Source: an uncultured Treponema sp. (lineage in GTDB: Bacteria > Spirochaetota > Spirochaetia > Treponematales > Treponemataceae). From it: a DNA stretch of 33,803 nucleotides. Both the position numbers and the translations under genes were made by a program. The stretch is taken from the NCBI GenBank assembly GCA_937891125.1, contig CALAEZ010000288.1, positions 1 to 33,803 on the forward strand, given 5' to 3'. The notes under the pieces are model-generated. The model did not search any database. It had not been told where the DNA came from and worked only from the letters and a program-made list of their open reading frames with translations. Shown here piece by piece: positions 1-7,662 of the stretch (the first letter of the stretch is position 1; each line of letters starts with the position of its first letter).

Positions 1-1485
1 CTGTGCCTGAATCTGCGCAAGGTCTGCTGGCTGCGTAACATGCTCGTCGTCAAAAATAAAATGCGCACTGCCGATTAACAGGCGCTTCCCAGAAAGCTGT
101 GTCGCAATACCGTGCGCCACAATGTATTCGACCTTTGCGTGATCTTCCGGATGCGCTATGCCGCGTTCTGTTGCTGCCCGAACAATGGCGTTTGCAATCG
201 GATGCGCAAAATGCTCTTCAAGACAGGCGGCGAGCTTTAAGACTTCCGCCTCGCTTTTGCCACCAAGCGGCATAATGCGTTCAAGGTGCGGGGTAGCAGC
301 AGTCAGCGTACCTGTTTTATCAAAGACGATGGTGTCTGCTTTTGCTGCTTCCTCTAGGAATTTGCCGCCTTTTATTAAAATACCATGCTCCGCCGCCTCG
401 CGCATGGCGCTTAATACGGCAACCGGCGCTGCAAGCTTCATGGCGCATGAGTAGTCTACCATGAGCGTTGCCATGACCTTTGACACATTGCGTGTAAAAA
501 TAAGCGTTCCCAGCGCCAGCGCAAAATTGTACTTAACAAGCGTTTGCGCAAGCTTTTCTGAGCGTATTTGGCTCGACACCTTGAGCGACTGCGAGCTGTC
601 AATCATCGACAGGATATTCTTTACCTTTGTCTGACTGCCGACCGCGCGCACGGTAATGTAGATTTCGCCTTCCTGCACAACGGTGCCAGCAAAGACCGAC
701 TGTCCGCTTCTGCGTTCAACAGCAAGCGGCTCGCCCGTAATGGATGCCTGATTTACCAGCGCCTCTCCACGCGAAATGTCGCCGTCGGCAGGAATAATAT
801 CGCCCGTTCTAGCAACAGCGGTGTCGCCCACCTTAAGCATAGAAAGCGGAATCGTCTTTTCTTCGTTGCCATTGACGACTTTTACCAATTCGTTTTCACC
901 AAGCAAAGCGCTTGCCAGATTTTCGTATGATTTTTTCCGCGTAAATTCTTCGATTGTTTCGCCAATGTTTAGCAGGAAATTGATGTTGCCAGCTGTTGTC
1001 GCATCTCCCGTTGCGGTAGCAAGTGTAATTGCAACGGCGTCGAGCACATCGGTACTAAAGACAGCACCGCGCGCAAGACAGCCAGCGCCTTTTAGTATAC
1101 GCGGCGTAAGATTACAGATTCTGATAATGGTGCGAACGGGGAGGGGCAGCAGCCGCTTCAGGTAATGGTTCACGGTCATTGCAGCGAGCGTGCCAATCAA
1201 GCTTTCTTGCTTTACAGGCTCCGGCGTTGCCGCAAGCATGTCGGGATCATCTAAATATTTTGACGTCAACGCCTTAAAGAGCGAGCCGATTGTTTTTGGC
1301 GACTGCTTTGACTCGTCATAATAGAGTAAAAAAGAGCCGGTAACGGGATTTACCGTTACACGGCTAATTCCTTCCTGTGCGGAAAGCAGGCTCTGAGCCA
1401 GCGCCGCCTGCCGAGGAGTTACTTCGGCTTTGTTGTAGCCGATTCGTAGCCGCCCTGGCAGTGCGTGTTTAATAAAAAACTGCAT
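1..1485 (-). CDS. P1B-type metal-transporting ATPase (C-terminal part outside window)
   Basis: Membrane pump that exports a transition metal at the cost of ATP. The 495 visible residues start with a degenerate HMA-like domain (about 1-75, opening HALPGRLRI, with no CxxC metal site). Transmembrane segments and the actuator domain follow, with ITGEP near residue 250. The TM6 metal site reads VDYSCAMKLAAP with Cys347, in place of the usual CPC. The phosphorylation motif DKTGTLT is at Asp389, followed by the P1B hallmark HP in HFAHPIANAI. The rest of the ATP-binding domain and the last helices lie beyond base 1. The ATG at 1485 is 11 nt after the stop of the small gene upstream and has only a weak Shine-Dalgarno, so translation is probably coupled. 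The operon begins with a DtxR/MntR-type regulator, which suggests Mn, Fe or Zn efflux. Family assignment is firm; the metal is not. Confidence 0.93.
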   Translation of the reverse strand, partial: MQFFIKHALPGRLRIGYNKAEVTPRQAALAQSLLSAQEGISRVTVNPVTGSFLLYYDESKQSPKTIGSLFKALTSKYLDDPDMLAATPEPVKQESLIGTLAAMTVNHYLKRLLPLPVRTIIRICNLTPRILKGAGCLARGAVFSTDVLDAVAITLATATGDATTAGNINFLLNIGETIEEFTRKKSYENLASALLGENELVKVVNGNEEKTIPLSMLKVGDTAVARTGDIIPADGDISRGEALVNQASITGEPLAVERRSGQSVFAGTVVQEGEIYITVRAVGSQTKVKNILSMIDSSQSLKVSSQIRSEKLAQTLVKYNFALALGTLIFTRNVSKVMATLMVDYSCAMKLAAPVAVLSAMREAAEHGILIKGGKFLEEAAKADTIVFDKTGTLTAATPHLERIMPLGGKSEAEVLKLAACLEEHFAHPIANAIVRAATERGIAHPEDHAKVEYIVAHGIATQLSGKRLLIGSAHFIFDDEHVTQPADLAQIQAQ

Positions 1486-1496
1486 CCGTCTGCTCG

Positions 1497-1709
1497 TTAT
1501 GCCTTTGCCTTAGCAGTTGCTTCAGCTTTAATATCTTCTGCATCCTCTTTGAGTGATTCTACAAATTCTGAAGCATCTTCCTTAAGCTGCAAGCCTGCGC
1601 TCATTACCTTTGCACAGCCCTTGCGAAACGCCTGTGTGCGAACAAGAGTAACTGCTGCAGCGCCAACTGCAACACCAATCAAGAATTTGCATGTACCAGA
1701 TAATGCCAT
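1497..1709 (-). CDS. small one-helix membrane protein, PacL/DUF6110-like, partner of the P1B ATPase
   Basis: A 70-aa protein. Residues 6-23 form a glycine/alanine-rich transmembrane helix (KFLIGVAVGAAAVTLV). A basic turn (RTQAFRKG) follows, then a charged helix (LKEDASEFVESLKEDAEDIKAEA). It has Cys7 and Cys32 but no histidine. The start is fixed by a strong SD (GGAGG, 4 nt before ATG once AATAT is allowed for). It lies directly upstream of the ATPase. From memory this order, size and layout resemble mycobacterial PacL proteins (DUF1490), which scaffold Ctp-type ATPases, and clostridial DUF6110 proteins beside similar ATPases. The His/Asp metal-binding tail of PacL is absent. A role as ATPase partner is inference from context; homology would need a profile search. 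Confidence 0.8.
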   Translation of the reverse strand: MALSGTCKFLIGVAVGAAAVTLVRTQAFRKGCAKVMSAGLQLKEDASEFVESLKEDAEDIKAEATAKAKA

Positions 1710-1723
1710 ATATTCCTCCAGAA

Positions 1724-1739
1724 CTGCTGTTGCCAGCAG
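1724..1739 (-). other. GCAA-tetraloop hairpin in the leader of the small gene/ATPase mRNA
   Basis: On the minus strand CTGCTG-GCAA-CAGCAG forms a perfect 6-bp stem capped by a GNRA-type loop. It lies between the predicted promoter (-10 at 1757-1762) and the ribosome binding site near 1713-1718. It could stabilise the mRNA 5' end or influence translation start. Function is not known. Confidence 0.45.
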
Positions 1740-1756
1740 AAAAAGTAATTAGCCAA

Positions 1757-1785
1757 ATAGTAACGGCAGAAAAATCTCCCGTCAA
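1757..1785 (-). promoter_or_regulatory. sigma70-type promoter for the small gene and ATPase
   Basis: TTGACG (1785-1780), 17-nt spacer, TACTAT (1762-1757) on the minus strand, in the gap between the regulator gene and the small membrane protein gene. The pump could thus be transcribed apart from its regulator. Confidence 0.5.
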
Positions 1786-1821
1786 CGCAACAATGCTTGT
1801 GTATAGCTCAGTCTTGTAAGC

Positions 1822-2241
1822 CTAGTCTGTCTCGCTGTCTTCAGGGGTAGCTGCAGGCATGGGTACTTCCTCGGGCACATTGTTCGTCTTCATCCAGTTT
1901 TTAATGCCAGCAACAACGTCAGCGTCGATATAATGCTCCATGCGGCAAGCGTTTTCTTCTGCCTGCTCTGCAGAAAGACCGGTAATTGCCATTAAGAACG
2001 AAGTCAACAGCTTGTGCCGACTGTACACGTCTTTTGCTTTTGAAAGACCTGCCGGCGTTAGCTTAATCATATTTCCGAGTGAAAACTCTATGTAGCCACC
2101 GTCTTGCAGTAATCCCATAGCACGGCTGACACTTGGCCGTGACACATTCAGTTTGCGGGCAACATCAACAGAGCGGACAAAGCCGTTTTCTTCCTGCAGA
2201 CGCAAAATCGCTTCAAGATAATCTTCCCCAGATTCGTACAT
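1822..2241 (-). CDS. DtxR/MntR-family metal-dependent transcriptional regulator
   Basis: A 139-aa protein with an N-terminal winged helix (about 4-65; recognition helix around NVSRPSVSRAMGLL) and a metal-binding dimerisation domain (about 70-120). There is no SH3-like third domain, so the size matches MntR (about 140 aa), not DtxR. Candidate ligands by alignment from memory are Asp7, Glu10, His76, Cys99, Glu102 and His103. Asp7 is MntR-like whereas Cys99 sits where DtxR/IdeR have cysteine. The start at 2241 has an AGAGGA site 7 nt upstream and a good promoter. It is first in an apparent efflux locus and probably controls it and itself. Confidence 0.9.
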   Translation of the reverse strand: MYESGEDYLEAILRLQEENGFVRSVDVARKLNVSRPSVSRAMGLLQDGGYIEFSLGNMIKLTPAGLSKAKDVYSRHKLLTSFLMAITGLSAEQAEENACRMEHYIDADVVAGIKNWMKTNNVPEEVPMPAATPEDSETD

Positions 2242-2271
2242 TGCTCATTCCTCTTTCTAAAAGATGCATTA

Positions 2272-2300
2272 AGGATAGCAACCACACGGCGATTTGTCAA
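2272..2300 (-). promoter_or_regulatory. sigma70-type promoter of the DtxR-type regulator
   Basis: TTGACA (2300-2295), 17-nt spacer, TATCCT (2277-2272) on the minus strand, 30 nt before the ATG. The -35 box lies inside a small inverted repeat, TTTG-TTTGA-CAAA, which could be an operator. That last point is speculation. Confidence 0.6.
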
Positions 2301-2311
2301 ACAAAGTTTTT

Positions 2312-2338
2312 TGCAACTACGGTAGTGCAACTACGGTA
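2312..2338. repeat. two tandem 13-bp repeats (TGCAACTACGGTA) spaced by 14 bp
   Basis: Identical copies at 2312-2324 and 2326-2338, in the divergent region between the DtxR-type regulator (minus) and the MscS gene (plus), upstream of the regulator's -35 box. A 14-bp period is not an integral helical turn (about 1.3 turns). It may be a regulator site or a local duplication. Confidence 0.7.
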
Positions 2339-2417
2339 TAACTGCAGTGCAGACTCGTGCATCGGGGCTCGCACATCGATCTGTCAGCTCCCATATGCAA
2401 ACGGTAGGAAAAGTTGT

Positions 2418-3350
2418 ATGCTTTTTTTTATGGAAGATGAAGCAGGCGCACTTGCTGTTGCGCATACCGCGGTAGACACCGTAAAGGAAGTAGGCAGAGG
2501 CGCCATTACCGAAACAAAACAGGCACTCCATATAGACGAACTAAAGACACTCATCACGACTGACACCATAAAACACTGTGTGGTAAGCGGTATAACGCTG
2601 GTGTTGTTTTATGTTATATACCGTATCGTGCGCCGCATTATCAAAAAAACTGCTGCAAGCAAGCTCAGCGAATCTGCGACCACGACATTGCTAAAATCAG
2701 TCAAATATACCTTTTATGTACTGATGACGATGTATGTGCTGAGTCTATTTGGCATTAAGCTTAGCGCAATTTGGGGTGCTGCCGGCATTGCGGGCGTCGC
2801 ATTAGGCTTTGCGGCGCAGACTTCGGTAAGCAATTTTATCAGCGGCCTTTTTGTGCTGACCGAAAAATCCATTAAAATCGGCGACTTTATCGAAATTGAC
2901 GGCATTACCGGCACGGTCGATGCGGTCGGCTTTCTTTCGGTACGCATTCACACGCCGGACAACCAGTACGTGCGCATCCCCAGCTCTAAAATCATTAGTA
3001 CGGCGCTTAAAAACTATTCTACGTTTGACCTGCGCCGCCATGTGTTTGAATTCACGGTAGATTATGCAACTGACTTAGATACGGCGCTTGAAGTGTTCAA
3101 AACAGTACCGGCGCAGTGCCCGACCGTCGTGCTCGATAAGCCCGATTTTGCGCCAAAAGTTATGCTTGTTAATCTTGCTGACAGCGGCATTACCGTAAAC
3201 ATTGCTGTCTGGTTTAATCGCACTGACTTAATCCAGACACGCACTGACTTGTGCCGCGCCGTCATACAGACCTGCCGTGCGCACAAAATCAACATTCCGT
3301 ATAACCGCATGGATATTACGCTGCTCAATAATGCACATGCCGACTGCTAA
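2418..3350 (+). CDS. MscS-family small-conductance mechanosensitive channel
   Basis: Inner-membrane channel that opens under membrane tension to release solutes on osmotic downshock. The 310-aa product has TM1 at about 53-72, TM2 at about 95-113 and the pore-lining TM3 at about 117-146 (Gly/Ala-rich, GIAGVALGFAAQTSVSNF). The MscS beta domain follows (KSIKIGDFIEIDGITGTV) and then a C-terminal alpha/beta domain. The open frame extends further left, but ATG 2418 is the best start: it has AGGAA about 8 nt upstream, and residues before it overlap the divergent regulator. It runs into the MATE gene with no gap, so the two are probably cotranscribed. Confidence 0.92.
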   Translation: MLFFMEDEAGALAVAHTAVDTVKEVGRGAITETKQALHIDELKTLITTDTIKHCVVSGITLVLFYVIYRIVRRIIKKTAASKLSESATTTLLKSVKYTFYVLMTMYVLSLFGIKLSAIWGAAGIAGVALGFAAQTSVSNFISGLFVLTEKSIKIGDFIEIDGITGTVDAVGFLSVRIHTPDNQYVRIPSSKIISTALKNYSTFDLRRHVFEFTVDYATDLDTALEVFKTVPAQCPTVVLDKPDFAPKVMLVNLADSGITVNIAVWFNRTDLIQTRTDLCRAVIQTCRAHKINIPYNRMDITLLNNAHADC

Positions 3351-4776
3351 CAAAAACACAACCGCTGCTCACGCCTCTCAAGCGACGCTCGCTCCCCAGA
3401 ATACGGCCACCGCCCGCGAGCCGCTTTTTTCTCATAAGGCGCTGGTTGCGCTTATTCTGCCGTTAGTTGCCGAGCAATTTTTAGCTATTACCATCGGCGC
3501 GTGTGACACGCTCATGGTTGCTTCAATTGGAGAAGCAGGCGTTTCTGGCGTGTCGCTCATAGACCAGTTTAGTCAGCTGATGATTCAGCTGTTTGCGGCA
3601 TTTGCAACCGGCGGCGCAGTTGTCACTAGCCAATACCTTGGCAAAAATGAAACATCTAACGCGTGCAAGGCGGCAAAGCAGCTTTTAACGCTTTCGCTGT
3701 CGGCAGCGGCGGTACTAGTCTGTCTGTTTGTGCCTCTGCGCCTACCGGTACTTCGGCTGCTGTACGGTAAGATTGAGCCGGCAGTTATGCAAAACGCCGT
3801 CACCTACTTTTTCTGGATTGTCATTTCGTTTCCATTCCTTGCGATTTACAACAGCTGCGCGGCAGTATTTCGTGCCATGGGAAACAGCAAACTGAGCCTC
3901 AAGGTCAGCATTTTAATGAATCTGACCAACATCGGCGGAAATGCTGTTTTCATCTACGGACTGAAAATTGGCGTAGCAGGGGCGGGGATTGCAACGCTTT
4001 TAAGCCGCGCAGCAGCGGCAGTTGTCATGCTGGTTCTGCTTACTGACCGCAAAAAAAACAGCGTGTACATTGACCGGCTGTTTACGCCCGAATGGAACGG
4101 CGCCATGACAAAGCGGATTTTGCGCATTGGCATTCCCAGCGGCATTGAGGGAAGCGTGTTCCAGTTCGGCAAGCTCATCGTGCAGACCTTTATGGCAAGC
4201 TTTGGAACGGTTGCCATTGCGGCAAATGCAATCTGCAACAATGTCGGCAGCTTCGCCAACGTTCCTGGAAATGCGCTGGGGCTTGCATCCGTTACGGTTG
4301 TCGGCCGCTGTATTGGTGCAGGCGAACGCAAACAGGCCGTCCATTATGCGCGGGTCATTTTGCGCGAAGCGGTCATCTCCATGGGCGCGCTTTCAGCAGT
4401 CATTTTTGTGTTTTCACCACAGATTGTTTCGCTTTTTAATCTTTCACCAGAAGCGACAAGGCTTGCCTCTGGCGTTATCCGTACCTGCATGGTCGCCAAC
4501 GCGCTTGTCTGGCCGCTTTCGTTTACGCTGCCAAACAGCTTACGTGCCGCAGGCGATGCAAAGTTCACGATGATTGTCAGCAATATCAGCATGTGGCTGT
4601 TCCGCGTACTTTTCTGCTATCTGATTGCAAGCTGGATTTTGCGTCACTATCCAGAAAACACATCGCTGGCTCTCTACGGCGTCTGGTTTGCCATGTACAT
4701 CGACTGGATTTTCCGCGCCACCTGCTTTGTCTTGCGCTTTAGGGGCGGCCGCTGGCTTGAAAAAAAAGTAATCTGA
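3331..4776 (+). CDS. MATE-family multidrug/metabolite efflux transporter
   Basis: A 12-helix inner-membrane antiporter using a Na+ or H+ gradient. The 481-aa product shows two six-helix halves. The first begins ALILPLVAEQFLAITIGACDTLM and contains GGAVVTSQYLG; the second begins around RIGIPSGIEGSVFQFGK. A GTG at 3277 would give 18 more residues, but those overlap mscS out of frame and look unlike a MATE N-terminus. ATG 3331 or 3337 is preferred; neither has a clear SD, and the gene overlaps the mscS 3' end, suggesting coupling. Substrate cannot be told. Confidence 0.9.
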   Translation: MHMPTANKNTTAAHASQATLAPQNTATAREPLFSHKALVALILPLVAEQFLAITIGACDTLMVASIGEAGVSGVSLIDQFSQLMIQLFAAFATGGAVVTSQYLGKNETSNACKAAKQLLTLSLSAAAVLVCLFVPLRLPVLRLLYGKIEPAVMQNAVTYFFWIVISFPFLAIYNSCAAVFRAMGNSKLSLKVSILMNLTNIGGNAVFIYGLKIGVAGAGIATLLSRAAAAVVMLVLLTDRKKNSVYIDRLFTPEWNGAMTKRILRIGIPSGIEGSVFQFGKLIVQTFMASFGTVAIAANAICNNVGSFANVPGNALGLASVTVVGRCIGAGERKQAVHYARVILREAVISMGALSAVIFVFSPQIVSLFNLSPEATRLASGVIRTCMVANALVWPLSFTLPNSLRAAGDAKFTMIVSNISMWLFRVLFCYLIASWILRHYPENTSLALYGVWFAMYIDWIFRATCFVLRFRGGRWLEKKVI

Positions 4777-4851
4777 CCGCAGAACTCGCTGCAAGAACGC
4801 CCGCAGGCAAGCGCACGCAACTGCCAGCAAAGCGCACGCTTCACATTTTTT

Positions 4852-4881
4852 TTGTCTTTTTTGTCGGATTTGTGCTATACT
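4852..4881 (+). promoter_or_regulatory. sigma70-type promoter for the kinase-like/methyltransferase pair
   Basis: TTGTCT (4852-4857), 18-nt spacer, TATACT (4876-4881). The ATG follows 73 nt later, leaving a leader of roughly 65 nt with a strong SD. Confidence 0.55.
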
Positions 4882-4954
4882 AAAGCCGTCCGGCAACAGT
4901 TTTCGGACTCAGAAAGTGCGCTTACCGCGCTTAGTAGCCCACAGGAGGAACACT

Positions 4955-5605
4955 ATGAAAAAAATCATCACCATTAGCCGCGAATATGGTTCTGGCGGAC
5001 GCGTTATTGGTCAGCTCGTTGCAAAGGAACTTGGCTACGATTTTTATGACAAAGAGATTATCGATATTTCAGCGCAAGAAAGCGGACTTTCTGCAGATTT
5101 TATCGCAAAAACAGAACAGAATATTTCATCGGCATGGCTGTACAATCTGCTGTTAGGCACTAGCTATGCGGGAACATCGGCAAATGTCGCTGGTCAGCCA
5201 ATGGGAGCACATTCGCCCGTTTTGCCGCTTGCCGACCAGGTTTTTAATGCACAGCGAAAGACGATTCTTGATTTAGCAAAAAAAGGACCGTGCGTTATTT
5301 TGGGACGCTGCGCTGACTACGTGCTTTCAACTGCAGAGGACTTCAAGAAAGAAGATATTTTGAATGTCTTTATCTACGCAGATCTGGAAGCAAAGGTACG
5401 CAACGCCATCGAATATTATGGTATTCCAGAAAAAGATGCGCGTAAAACGGTCATGCAGGTAGATAAGCGCCGTGCAAATCATTACAACACCTTTACTGAA
5501 AACGTGTGGGGCGACCGCAAAAATTATGATTTACTGATTAACGGCGGTATCATTCCGCGCGAAAAAATTGCGCACATGATTGCAGACATCGCAAAGCTTG
5601 GGTAA
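4955..5605 (+). CDS. cytidylate kinase-like family protein
   Basis: A 216-aa P-loop protein of the cytidylate-kinase-like group (Cytidylate_kin2 type). It opens MKKIITISREYGSGG, where the usual GKS/T Walker A is replaced by GSGGR, followed by ELGYDFYDKEII, both typical of this family. GRCADYVL and a later DKRRANHYN segment are also family-like. Members are often annotated as cytidylate kinase, but their true substrate is unclear. The start at 4955 is fixed by AGGAGG with 5-nt spacing; an upstream in-frame GTG adds residues that do not fit the family. It is followed after 7 nt by the methyltransferase gene. Confidence 0.88.
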   Translation: MKKIITISREYGSGGRVIGQLVAKELGYDFYDKEIIDISAQESGLSADFIAKTEQNISSAWLYNLLLGTSYAGTSANVAGQPMGAHSPVLPLADQVFNAQRKTILDLAKKGPCVILGRCADYVLSTAEDFKKEDILNVFIYADLEAKVRNAIEYYGIPEKDARKTVMQVDKRRANHYNTFTENVWGDRKNYDLLINGGIIPREKIAHMIADIAKLG

Positions 5606-5612
5606 TAACAGC

Positions 5613-6515
5613 ATGGCAAAAAAAGTACGAAAAACAACGGCGCAGGCAAAATCTGCTGAGCGGAAGCCAGTTCCAGCACACATGCCGCTTTCGCAAAACG
5701 AGCAGTTTTTGCCAACCCCGTTGGTAAACGGCGCTGGTTTTACGCCGACAGCGGGCGACGAGCGCAAGCAATGGTTTGAAAACGAAGACTTTTGGAAAAA
5801 TTACGGGCCGATTATGTTTGACAGCGCACGGTGGGCAGAAGCGCCCGCGGTTGCTGCTGCCATTCAGAAAATTGCCGGCTTAAAAAAAGGCGCGCGTATT
5901 CTGGAAGCAGGATGCGGGCCGGGACGCATCGCCGTAGAGCTTGCGCTTTTGGGACTTGATGTGACGGGCGTCGATATTATCCAAAGCGAGCTCGATGCGG
6001 CGGCAGAAACGGCAAGCGATGAAGGCGTTGATATTTCGCTCGTGCAGGCAGATTTGCGCACCTACAGCGTGCCCGACGACAAGCGCTTTGACGCGGCAAT
6101 AAATGTTTATACGTCTTTTGGCTACTGCGACACCATGGAAGAGGATGTGCAGATTCTAAAGCACATTTTTAACACGCTGAAAGACGGCGGCTGGTTCATT
6201 CTGGAAACAACAAGCCGTGAAATTGCAGTGCAGTATTTTACGCCAGGCGAATGGTTTGAACGCGCTGGAAAAACAGTGCTAACCGATTTTTCTGTAGAAG
6301 GCGCATGGGAAGGACTGCGCTCTCGCTGGATTTTGATTGACAATAAAACGGGCGGTCGCATTGAGCACGAATTTGTACAGCGCCTGTATTCAGCTGTAGA
6401 GCTTAAACGCCTGCTACTGGGAATTGGCTTTAAGAGCGCCGAGATTTACGGCGACTTTAACTTCGCGCCGTACAACGAAAACGCAAAAACAATGGTAATT
6501 GTTGCGAGGAAATAA
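5613..6515 (+). CDS. class I SAM-dependent methyltransferase
   Basis: A 300-aa protein. A charged, low-complexity N-terminal stretch (about 1-40) precedes a Rossmann methyltransferase domain. SAM motif I is LEAGCGPGR at 97-105, then VTGVDII (motif II acid) and LVQADLRTY. The C-terminal part carries an FILETTSREI strand and an INVYTSFGYC segment seen in Methyltransf_25-type enzymes. Substrate is unknown. The ATG at 5613 is 7 nt after the kinase-like gene and has only a weak SD (GGGTAA), so translation may be coupled. Confidence 0.88.
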   Translation: MAKKVRKTTAQAKSAERKPVPAHMPLSQNEQFLPTPLVNGAGFTPTAGDERKQWFENEDFWKNYGPIMFDSARWAEAPAVAAAIQKIAGLKKGARILEAGCGPGRIAVELALLGLDVTGVDIIQSELDAAAETASDEGVDISLVQADLRTYSVPDDKRFDAAINVYTSFGYCDTMEEDVQILKHIFNTLKDGGWFILETTSREIAVQYFTPGEWFERAGKTVLTDFSVEGAWEGLRSRWILIDNKTGGRIEHEFVQRLYSAVELKRLLLGIGFKSAEIYGDFNFAPYNENAKTMVIVARK

Positions 6516-6544
6516 TCGACAGTTATGGCGCGAGGTTACTTTGT

Positions 6545-7405
6545 ATGAAACGAATTTTTACATGTGGCATACTGCTGTCACTGCTGCTTTCTTCCTCTCC
6601 CCTTTTCGCATCAGCTGCCTTTGACAGCGCCGTGGAAGCCTCCCGGACTCCCGGTGGCAGCAGCTCTGCAAAATCGAAGGAAAGCTCTGGCGGCGCCAGT
6701 TCCTCCGCTACAAGTTCCTCAGGCGTCAATGGCGAATCCGAAGATCCGACCCTAATGCTGCTGCAGCTGCTGGGAATCCTCTGGCTGCATAATCTGGGCG
6801 TGCGCTATGCGCCTTATCCCTACAGTTTTGACGGCGAGCGGGCTCTCGTCTGGGACATGCATGACAATCTCCGTGACGGCGAGTTCAAGATTCATCGCTA
6901 TGCAGTTGAAACCGCATTTGTCTGCATGGAAGAATTGGGCGTCGGTAATCAGACCCGCTTTGAAGGCATGTTCCTGCCGTTTCTGGGGCTGTATGCGGAG
7001 AATCTTCTTCTCTGCCAAACTTCCTGCAATCCTGATCTTTCAGGCAATGCCGGGCTTGCCCTGCGGCTCCCATTTTTCCAGACAAATCCACTGAGCCTCT
7101 ATATGGATGCAGGAGCGGCAATCTGGTATGGAGATGTCCACTGCATTTTGCGGGAACCGGCATTTTTGCTAGGCCTTGAGCTGCGCTCTTACCCCTTTAA
7201 GCCGCTTACCCTGCGACTGCGGCTGGAAGCCCAGGGCTATGACGATGACGTTGATTTGACTTTTTTTGAGCTGGAGGCCGGGCTGATGTTTAACCGCTGG
7301 GAAGTTTTTATTGCCAGCCACACGCTGACAGTGGCCAACGCTGAGCAGGATGAGCCTACCGCCGACTGGGCCAGCATTGTCTGCGGGGTCCGCCTGTATT
7401 TTTAA
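6545..7405 (+). CDS. secreted protein, possible outer-membrane beta-barrel, unknown function
   Basis: A 286-aa protein with a clear signal peptide (about 1-24, ending LFASA). A serine/glycine/alanine low-complexity linker covers about 33-63. The rest has many alternating hydrophobic/aromatic stretches (for example RYAPYPYSF, LSLYMDAGAAIWYGD, FEAGLMF-like). It ends VCGVRLYF; a C-terminal phenylalanine is typical of BAM-assembled barrels. I do not recognise the family. SD is GAGG about 10 nt upstream. It is followed by a structured repeat, not by a plain U-tract terminator. Confidence 0.75.
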   Translation: MKRIFTCGILLSLLLSSSPLFASAAFDSAVEASRTPGGSSSAKSKESSGGASSSATSSSGVNGESEDPTLMLLQLLGILWLHNLGVRYAPYPYSFDGERALVWDMHDNLRDGEFKIHRYAVETAFVCMEELGVGNQTRFEGMFLPFLGLYAENLLLCQTSCNPDLSGNAGLALRLPFFQTNPLSLYMDAGAAIWYGDVHCILREPAFLLGLELRSYPFKPLTLRLRLEAQGYDDDVDLTFFELEAGLMFNRWEVFIASHTLTVANAEQDEPTADWASIVCGVRLYF

Positions 7406-7526
7406 GCCAGCCCCGGCAGCCTGCGTCCTCGCTGCAACGGCTCCAGCTGCTGGCAACAGTTGGGACTGCATGGAGCGGGTGGTACCTTCTTACCGCCTGC
7501 CGCCGGCGCCCAGAGAAAACGCACTA

Positions 7527-7662
7527 CGAGTTTGCAAAGCAAACTCGCTGGATATAAAATCGACAGGAGGCCGTGCGCCATGGACGCGCACCACGACAAA
7601 TGCACGGACAGGAGCTTGCTCCTGTCGGATTTGAGATTTACATGGATGTAAATCTCAAATCC
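7527..7662 (+). repeat. composite hairpin repeat, copy A
   Basis: Four perfect hairpins in a row: 7527-7547 (9-bp stem, loop AAA); 7573-7591 (GTGCGC stem, loop CATGGAC); 7607-7626 (8-bp stem GACAGGAG capped by CTTG); and 7627-7662 (16-bp stem, loop TGGA). The last three match copies B and C in order, loop motifs and partly in sequence. TGCACGGACAG followed by AGCTTGCT is shared with copy C at the same spacing from ATGGACGCGC. The last hairpin contains the stop codon (7655-7657) and last bases of the ACT-domain gene. Confidence 0.8.

Noticed and set aside
158..1165. Plus-strand open frames in the first 1.2 kb
   Set aside because: They lie opposite the P1B ATPase, whose motifs are unmistakable on the minus strand.
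2133..2417. N-terminal extension of the MscS frame
   Set aside because: The extra residues overlap the divergent regulator gene and its promoter and are unlike MscS proteins; ATG 2418 has a good SD.
7406..7526. Possible further hairpins (CCAGCTGCTGG, GGTGGTACC) left of repeat copy A
   Set aside because: Pairing is imperfect and has no counterpart at copies B or C, so they were not included in the element.
7573..7662. Row of short palindromes considered as a CRISPR array
   Set aside because: The stems differ from each other, there are no equal-length direct repeats with unique spacers, and no cas genes are near.
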